Source: Lates calcarifer (Eukaryota > Chordata > Actinopteri > Centropomidae). Taken from it: a stretch of DNA of 64,000 bases. A model generated the notes under the pieces. That model was not told the DNA's origin and made no database searches. It saw only the letters and a program-made list of their open reading frames with translations. The stretch is from assembly GCF_001640805.2 (NCBI RefSeq), contig NC_066845.1, positions 15,936,307 to 16,000,306 of the forward strand, written 5' to 3'. This document shows, piece by piece, positions 55,904-64,000 of this stretch (positions within the stretch are counted from its first letter, which is position 1; every line of letters starts with the position of its first letter). A program made the translations under genes and the position numbers.

Positions 55904-58900
55904 ATGGTGAAGCCAGACATTCACACTCTGGCCCACCACCTGAAGCAGGAGAGGCTGTATGTGGCATCGGAGAAGCAGCTAATCCAGAGGCTCAACAGTG
56001 ATGTGCTGAAGACAGCCGAGAGGCTGTACCGGGCTGCATGGATCGCTAAGCAGCAGAGGATCAACCTTGATCGTCTCATTCTCACCAGGTCAGACCTATG
56101 ATCATGATTCACTCTGGCCTCGAAAAAGAAGAGTAAAAGGAAGTACAGACTGGAAACTGGGAAAAATGGCTTGCTTGTCTCTCTTTCTTTTTTGTTTAAC
56201 CTGTATCCAATCAGAGATGTAAAAATTACGCTAATTTTTAGGGGGTATTATGGAAGTTATCATTTGCTGCTACATGCCAGTGATATGCAGCATTTAAGCC
56301 AATGGAAAGCAGTTTTGTGTCAGTGACTCAGCAATGTACAGCATGAGTTTTTTAGTACAGGTTCAAATGCAAAAACACAGAAATTTGATGCCATCTTGAA
56401 CATTTGCCAAATATAAATTCTATCGCACTAGTACAAATGCTAAGAAAGCAACCTGAGAACACAAATACAAGTTCAAGTCACTACAGCTCAGATCAGTTGT
56501 CCTAAAAAGGTGACTATAGAGCCAGAGCAGACTTTTAATCATTGAGCTTGTGATCTAATGCATGTATTTGCTTGTGTAAAGGTGGATATATGTTGGATGT
56601 AAAGAAATATTCTTTGAGAGCTACTGCCGTTGTAGTTGAGAGGGAACTGTAAAACGAAAGCAGTGAAATTTATATGATACGCACAGTATTACTAATTAAA
56701 CAACTGTTGTCTGCAGCGCGGAGGCCTCTCCAGCTGAATGCTGCCAACATGCCAAAATGCTGGAAGACACACAGTTTATTGATGGCTACAAGACTCTGGG
56801 CTTCCAGGAGACAATCTATGGTGAGTTTTTGGCCCGGTTGAGGGAGAATCCCAGACTGGTAGCTTCCTGCTTGGTGGCAGGAGAGAGGCTGAACCAGGAG
56901 CACACCCAGGGGGTCATCCATACAGTCTTCACCTCACTCTATGGCAACTGTATCATGCAGGAGGATGAGAGCTATTTACTACAGGTCAGGGGCCCTACCC
57001 ATCTCTAGCATCATGCATTTAAGGAACAGTTGAATACCCTCTCAGCAAGATGAAATGTTTTTTGACTGGTGTGTCCTTATTTCTTGGCAATTCTCAGGTG
57101 TTGCGGTACCTGATAGAGTTTGAGCTGAAGGAGAGTGACAACCCTCGTCGTCTGCTGCGACGGGGAACCTGTGCCTTCAGCATCCTTTTCAAGCTCTTCT
57201 CTGAGGGCCTGTACTCAGCCAAGCTCTTCCTCACTGCCACCCTCCATGAACCCATTATGCAGCTGTTGGTGGAAGATGAAGACCACCTGGAGACGGACCC
57301 AGCCAAGGTCACAGAGCGCCTCACTCCGGCTCAGCAGGAACGCTTTGGAGAGAAGGGCTCTGAGGGCTACAAACAAAGGGTGCAGGCAGCTGTGGAAGCC
57401 AATGAAGCTAAGCTGGTAGCTCTGGTCAACAAATTTATCGGTTACTTGAAGCAGAACACCTACTGCTTTCCCCACAGCCTGCGCTGGATCGTGTCCCAGA
57501 TGTACAAGACGTTGTCATGTGTGGAGCGTCTTGAGGTAGGTGAGGTACGCACCATGTGTACAGACCTGCTGCTGACCTGCTTCATCTGTCCAGCCATAGT
57601 CAACCCGGAGCAGTATGGTATCATCTCAGACGCCCCCATCAATGAAGTGGCCCGCTTCAATCTAATGCAGGTAAGTGGCGTAGCAATTTTTCTCTTCTTT
57701 GGGGTGACATGTGGGTGTCATTCTACTGTAGACTGCATCATTTTTTGTTTATGCAGGTGGGGCAGCTTTTGCAGCAGTTGGCAATGGCTGATGATGATGC
57801 AGACCCAAGACGGAAAAGCAGTTTGTCCAAATTTGATAAGGTGTGTGTAACCAGTGTAACGTTTCTTTATAATTCCAGTTTAATTTACTCATATTTTTCT
57901 GTGTACTACATTAACTTTGTGGGTCTCTGTTTCCAGAGTTGTGTTGCTGCCTTTCTGGATGTAGTAATCGGAGGAAGAGCAGTGGAGACCCCACCCATGT
58001 CCTCAATGAACCTTCTAGAGGGCCTCAGCAGGACTGTGGTCTATATTACGCATAATCAGCTGCTGGCACTGGTAAGCTCTTTTGCTATCTACCGTATATT
58101 CAAATGTAACATTAGTATTTGAATTCTTATGTAACATGAGAACAATGCGAGCTAAAACTGCCAAGCTGCGTCATAGGCACTCCCTACAGACCAGGTCACG
58201 TGATGAGATTTTAGAGCACCATGCCACATACATTTGCATATTTTCTTGAAACCACTCAAAATACTTTAAAAAATAGAGTTCATGTACAGTGGTTGAACAA
58301 AATAAGAGAAATTTCTAACAATACAAAGCTGCTCATTAAACTTCCTTTCGCTAAAGCTCAGAATGTTTTTTTTGTTGAGACTAAGGGTGTTGTTTCAGTT
58401 CCATTGTTAATAGTTTGTTGATCAAATATCTTGTCACAGAATACGCCCTCCACTCAGTGTTGTTTATGGTTTCCTTGTGACCAATTGCATAGCAACTTTT
58501 CTGTTTGACAAACATGTCATCATTATTTAGACCTTAACCTACAGTATTGTCACTTTACACCAATCAGAGTACTAGCACCTCAATAATGATCACATTTTAA
58601 AAGGAGCTACGCAAGTCAGTCATTTTTGTTTGAATGCCAGTAGCAATGTGTGAAAGCTTTAGTAGACATGTGACAAACACTGTTGTTGTAAGTGACTTTT
58701 CAAGGTAGCCTGCAGAGATGAAAAAAGACCAGATAGTCCCTGTCAGAACTGCTGATGAATCAGTTGCTATCACAGCAGAAATGTGGCAGGAGGGAGGAGA
58801 TGTATGCATCAACTACCTCATTACCTTAGTGTGACCTCAGCATACAGTATATAGACAATATGAAAGGACATAAAGCAGTTAAAGTGACTTTTGCTTTATT

Positions 58901-61900
58901 TTGTACGAAAGCTGTTTGTGACATTTCCACTCACTACAAAAATATTTTGGCACTGAACTCAAATTAAGCCATGTGTAATCCTGTTGAACCAGGCAACAGT
59001 TAAAACTCAACGTAGAACAAGAACTTGGCAAGCATTAACTCGTTACCTCACAGCCTTCCTCAGAAACTGCTGACTTCCACAGATTGATTTACTGTTATGG
59101 TCTTAAGAATAACATCTTCCACTTCCTGCGTAGGTGGACTTTGTACGGAGTGTGACTGCAGGGGACCATCTCCGGGAGGAGGAGCACATGGCTCTGGAGA
59201 ACCTGCTGGCCAATGTGCCCCAGTCTCGGACTGTGAAGAGTAACAGTCTGGAGCTCACTCCCTCCAACACCCCTCAGCTTTCACCGGCTACCACTCCTGC
59301 CAACAAGAAGAACAGGCTCCCCATAGGTACCTACCTCCACCTGCCTGCCACGCTGATTTTAGAATACATGATAGATGTATTAATGTGCTCAATGTAATGC
59401 AACCTCTTATAATTTCCACAATGTGAGGATCTGAAGAATATTTTGCTTTATAGGAATGTCACAATTTGGAACAAGAAGTAGAAGATAGGAGTGTAATATT
59501 TTGTCTAATGAGAAGTAAAATAAACAAGAAGAGCTGAGTGGTGATGGCTAGTGAAAGGCCTGTGTGTTATAGGAAGCTAATGAGCTTCTTCTCAGCTTGT
59601 TATAAAGATAATTAGCATGGCCTGGATTGAGGCTCAATTACAGAAATGACAACCAATTAAATTACCAAATATAAATGAACTCATTTTAATTGGAATGGAT
59701 GGAAAAGATGCATAGACTACCTTCATTAGCATTTTCAAGACAAATGGTGCTATAGCAACATCCCCTTAATTAGAAATGAACCACTCGTGCTTGCTTCTCT
59801 GAAATATGACATTTGTATACACAATCTTGACTTGACACTTGAAATACTTTGAATTCTGAGATTTGCTCTGTATTCTTTCTCCAATTCCCTACCTTGTTCC
59901 TCTTCTTTCCCCCTGTGCTGCCAATGAATGACCAGGACAACACTTAGCTGCTATAACATCCTGGGATCCCACAACCACCACTCTGTCTGCTCACATTCCA
60001 TTAGTAACCCCTTTTGGTGGGTAGCCTGTCAGTCGTGTTAGATCTGGAGTGAACTTAGGCCATGTATCTGTTGTTTCACCCAGTTAACACTCATTTAGCT
60101 GCACAGTAACCACCCTGCCTCGCCACTGTTAACCTAGCACCGTTCTTGTCCATGTGCTCTCACCATGCTTGCTTTGCCTTGCCCAGTGCTTTCGCTCATT
60201 ATTAGAGCTAAGATGTTTTTCCACTCATTGTGTTTTCTAAGTTTTCCCCTTTTTGCTTCCTCATTCAGCGGATTTTGGCTATTCGTTACCAGGTAGAGTG
60301 GGGAAAAAATTTATCTTCCACCTTTCCTCCTTCTGGTCTGTGCCTGAGTTGTAAAGATAAAGGAGACACTAGTGCAATTACTTCATACAGTGAATAGAGT
60401 GACAGTGGTTGTGATGGTGTAGTTGTTTTTCATAGCCCATTTGGCATTCACTCTTTTATTATTTTGACAATAGGATTTCGATCATATTAGCCCTTCATGT
60501 TAATGAATGGATTGAAGGACATTCAGTATTTTCAGGATCTCCTCAAAATGGTCGACAGTGATAATGTGTTGTTATTGAAGTGCAGTATGACCAGCACCCT
60601 TTACATATTCAAACTGTTAAGTGGCCCTTTCACTTTGATAGAAACATTGTTCATGAAAACCACCTCCCTGAATAAGTGTAGTGTGGCTGCATCTCTTGAA
60701 TTTTCTTATGTATTTCACTTGAAATAACTGGAGAAGTGATTACCAGGCTTCCCATGTAATTCCAGGCCCTCAAGGAACTTGTACAGTATCTATACTTTGT
60801 TAAAATTTCTTGAAATATATCCAGAGGGTGGAGCTAAAGAGTCAACGCCATACACTATAGCCATGGAAACATAGGGTTCAAGTATGTCAGTATGTCAATA
60901 GTGTGGTATGAATGTCACATGCTGCTAAAGTGCTTCGCTTTTGTCAGGCCTGCAATCATAATTGCAGAAACACTGTGGAAGAATGTTATACAGTATTTAA
61001 ACATGCACAGAGAACAATGTAGGTTGTGAAGAATTAGTGTTTAAATTCTAATCTACTAGCATTACTAAATTATTTTAGTTTTACATAATATGGCAGCTAT
61101 AACATCTTTTGTTTTGTAGAGATGACATGCAAATCAGTCTATATGCTTTTGTGTGTGTATCTGTTTTCAGCTTAACCAGTGAACTTTGCATAGTGCGAAC
61201 ACTGTTTTCAGATTTGACAGACTTTGTTTTTTTGCTAAAAGAAGCTCAGCCTTTATTATTGTTAACTAACTATTGTCTTACAGCTAGAAATGAGAGGTAA
61301 ACTCATCTTTAATGTCACATCAATGTATCGCTACAAGAGGCAAGAATTCAAAAGGTGACTTTTGACATTTTGCCTGTTAAACTGATGAAGCCATTTTGGA
61401 TTGTTATTCATTTTATAGCAAGAAGTTTATAAGCCACTTAAGTCATCCTCATTACTTATGAATAACAGTTACAGGCAGTACATTGGTGTGACAGATACCA
61501 GATGAGAGTCTTGGTTGTCTAGTTTCAAGCTTTGAGCAAAAGCTGTTCATTTTCACAAAAAACTGTTTGGTTGAAACATACATTTCTGAATTTGTTGCCT
61601 AAATCCAACAACATGTTGTTACTTAGTGTCCTCTGAATGTAAGAATCAGAAAATAACAGTGGTTCCCTACTAATTCCCTCCAACCCACCAACCAGCAGCT
61701 GCTCGTAGCCGCAGCCGTACCAACATAGCCCAGGAGGGGGAGGCAGAGGCCAGCTCCCAAGAGTCCCTACAGGAGCTGATGCCAGAGGAGGTGCTGGTGA
61801 TTTCACTAGGAACAGGTCCTCAGAATGTCCCTGGGATGATGTCAGAGAATGAGGTAATGTGACTTGAATTAATGTACTCATTTGTAGCAGAGATGATGAT

Positions 61901-63057
61901 GTGATAAATTCAATGCCGTATTTTTTCCTGTCACTGAAGGGGAGTAAGACTTCCCTAGAGTTGGTATCACTCATTTTATAGCACTTTGTGTGTGCTCACA
62001 GTGTTACAGAATTGATAAGAAACCTTGTATCCCATGTAAAACTGATTTGCTGGTACAAATTTAATGGTAACCTACAGACTTTGAATGAGGTATTGCCTCT
62101 AGCAAGAATGACTCATGGTAAAGCAAGTTTGTAACCAAACATAAATGATATATGTTTTTTTTTATGTATGCACCACCCTCTAGGTTTTGAATCTGCAGAT
62201 GGCTGATGGGGCCCAGGGGGATGGCCATGCTGATGATACCAAGCTGCATGGTAAACCAGACAAAACCTTGCGCTTTTCCCTCTGCAGTGACAACCTGGAA
62301 GGCATCTCAGAGGGTCAGTCTGCAGTCTGATGACACATAAAGCTACATCATGAGAAAAACAAATTGCTTTTATATTTTCGGAGTACTTTGAGAAAACTTG
62401 GAATGAAAGTGCGTCATTGTGATCATGAATCATTCTCCAGCTGCTTTTTTGTCTTGTCAGACACAGATATATGGACAAAAACAAATAAACAAACAGTGCA
62501 TTTTACTGTTCCACTCCAGTATTATTTTCGAAAGCTCACAAGGTCATAATTGGTCATTACGACCTAAAAGCTGATTGAATTACTAACTGATTTTATGTCT
62601 TGTTTATGTTTTTATTCATTCATTTTTATTCCTTAGGTCCATCTAACCGTTCTAACTCCGTATCATCTCTGGACCTGGAGGGAGAGTCTGTTTCGGAGCT
62701 GGGAGCTGGACCATCAGGCAGCAACGGGGTGGAGGCTTTACAGCTTCTGGAGCATGAACAGGGTTCGTATGTACATGTTTGTGTACATGTTGCTAAAACT
62801 TTGAGTGGAAAACTTATTGTATCTTTCTTTTTAGATGCAACACAGCCACAAGCAAGGTTAGTCTAACATACTTTCTCCTTCAGCCACCACTCAGGACAAC
62901 CTGGATGACAAACTCCGCAAGTTTGAGATCAGAGATATGATGGGTCTGACAGATGATCGGGACATCTCTGAGACAGTCAGCGAAACCTGGAGCACAGACG
63001 TGCTTGGTAGCGACTTTGACCCCAACATGGATGAAGATCGGCTGCAGGAAATAGCAG
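55904..63057 (+). CDS. gapvd1: GTPase-activating protein and VPS9 domains 1 (N-terminal part, gene continues beyond the window)
   Basis: Endocytic regulator (GAPex-5/RME-6) with an N-terminal RasGAP domain and a C-terminal VPS9 Rab5 exchange domain; it acts in early endosome traffic and receptor or GLUT4 trafficking. Ten coding exons are in the window: 55904-56088, 56717-56984, 57098-57670, 57757-57840, 57937-58071, 59134-59326, 61699-61853, 62184-62313, 62637-62762, 62884-63057. They join in phase and give 674 codons (full human protein about 1,480). The start MVKPDIHTLAHHLKQERLYV matches human MVKLDIHTLAHHLKQERLYV. The RasGAP domain lies at about 147-385, with LRYLIEFELKESDNPRRLLR, AKLVALVNKFIGYLKQNTY and CFICPAIVNPEQYGI. 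Later blocks are TPQLSPATTPANKKNRLPI, EEVLVISLGTGP, DKTLRFSLCSDNLEGISEG and KFEIRDMMGLTDDRDISET. The VPS9 part is outside the window. Confidence 0.96.
59936..60016 (+). other. gapvd1: Candidate gapvd1 cassette exon A (81 nt)
   Basis: Lies in the intron 59327-61698. It is open in the phase left by the exon ending at 59326 and reads GQHLAAITSWDPTTTTLSAH and then IPLVTPF. It is flanked by an acceptor (ATGACCAG) and a donor (TTTG|GTGGGT). Length 81 preserves phase. A second possible donor four bases on (GG|GTAGCC) would break phase. Ser/Thr-rich content suits the disordered linker it would join. Whether it is used is inference. Confidence 0.5.
60269..60292 (+). other. gapvd1: Candidate gapvd1 microexon B (24 nt)
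   Basis: A pyrimidine-rich acceptor (TTGCTTCCTCATTCAG) precedes 24 bases that read A-DFGYSLP in the phase of the surrounding exons, followed by donor CAG|GTAGAG. Joined to the next constitutive exon at 61699 it continues AARSRSRTN in frame. Length and position resemble tissue-regulated microexons. No transcript evidence is available here. Confidence 0.5.
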
Positions 63058-64000
63058 GTGGGGGCATGGCTTTGTATCCTGTGGTTGTAGACAATTAATC
63101 CCTACATCACTAAGTTAACTGGTTGAACTGATTGAACTGATTTAGGCAGCCTGTGTGATCATTGCACGTTTTATGAGATGAATTTGCTGCACATAGGGAC
63201 CTTCTCTGACTGTTGATTAAGTAGATGTAGGGAAATGTCATCACCTTGTGGTATGTGGGTGAAATAGCATCAAAAAGCAGGTCTTCAGTTCAGCTCAGGT
63301 TCTCATACACATGAAAGGCCCTTGTACATTTTCTCATGATAGTTGTCTGTGATTTAAAAAGATACTTGTAATTGCATTTTTAATACTGCTCATAAGTAAA
63401 ATTGTTACCTAATTGAGCTGAACGTAATAATTTAGGTCAGTGTTGGTAGTTATTTTATTTATCTTTAGGTTTAATACAGTAGTTTTTGTTTTGCATCCAA
63501 GTAAATGTATGAAAATTGTCTTGTTTTTGTTAACATTCATCTTTTAATTCTGAAGTTTGCGAATGAAGCAAAAATTACTAATTTTCTACTGTATGTCTGT
63601 TTTCATTCTACTGCTGCTGATTTTCCTGAATATGCAATTATCTTCCAATTGATAGAATACACTAGTGAAGGAGATGCATTTGATTTAAATAGACTCTGGA
63701 GGCAAAACAAGTTATTTTCTGCATGTCTCTGTAAGTACATCCCTAGATTAGTTTGCATTATCAGAGTGGCAATAGCTAATAAGTACATACATAGTCTTAA
63801 TATGCATAGTCTAATACGTAAGATTTCAATAGACTGTGGAGGGCAAGTTCAGAATCTATACTATGTCAAGCCAAAAGTATGATGGTAAGAAACAGGTTGT
63901 TTAAAAAAAACAAAACAGGTTTATCTAAAGTGAAACCAGCAAATAGAGGACTCTTCACTTTACTTAGACTCTCATCTCCCTGTCTCCTCTGCCTCAGTCT

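Overview
This window is nuclear DNA from a ray-finned fish, most likely a percomorph teleost. It is AT-rich, with GT-AG introns, many CA/TG microsatellites, teleost-type interspersed repeats, and five vertebrate protein genes whose exons can be joined in phase. There is no bacterial, viral or CRISPR content.

Layout: (1) 1-4342, gene-free DNA with teleost repeats, ending in the slc20a1 3' UTR. (2) 4343-10551, minus strand: slc20a1 (PiT-1 phosphate transporter), ten coding exons, 633 codons, with a probable 5' non-coding exon and TATA box near 10.4-10.55 kb. (3) 15021-18427, minus strand: a vgll4-family gene (probably vgll4l), five coding exons, 274 aa, with both TDU motifs. (4) 22302-29818, plus strand: syn1 (synapsin I), thirteen coding exons, 664 aa, followed by a probable long 3' UTR. 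(5) About 33-39.5 kb: gene-free, with one degenerate DNA transposon and other repeats. (6) About 39.54-47.4 kb, plus strand: ajm1 (apical junction component 1), one 1070-aa coding exon preceded by a probable TATA-driven leader exon. (7) 49.87 kb to the window end, plus strand: the first 674 codons of gapvd1 (RasGAP half); the gene runs off the window.

The genes do not form one pathway: phosphate import, Hippo/TEAD transcription control, synaptic vesicle clustering, epithelial junctions and endocytic Rab5/Ras control. The arrangement is informative for vertebrate genome history. In human, VGLL4 lies beside SYN2, whereas here a VGLL4 relative lies head-to-head with a SYN1-type synapsin, as expected for an ohnologous block. 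The TIMP gene that is nested in mammalian synapsin genes is absent.

I found no wholly new system. The best candidates for a second look are a tandem tyrosine motif of 18-19-residue period in AJM1, a spliced upstream ORF ending one base before the ajm1 start codon, two phase-preserving candidate cassette exons in gapvd1 (one of 24 nt), and a CA repeat beginning a few bases after the ajm1 exon 1 splice donor. Exon boundaries were derived by hand from splice signals, reading phase and remembered family sequences; no alignment was run.
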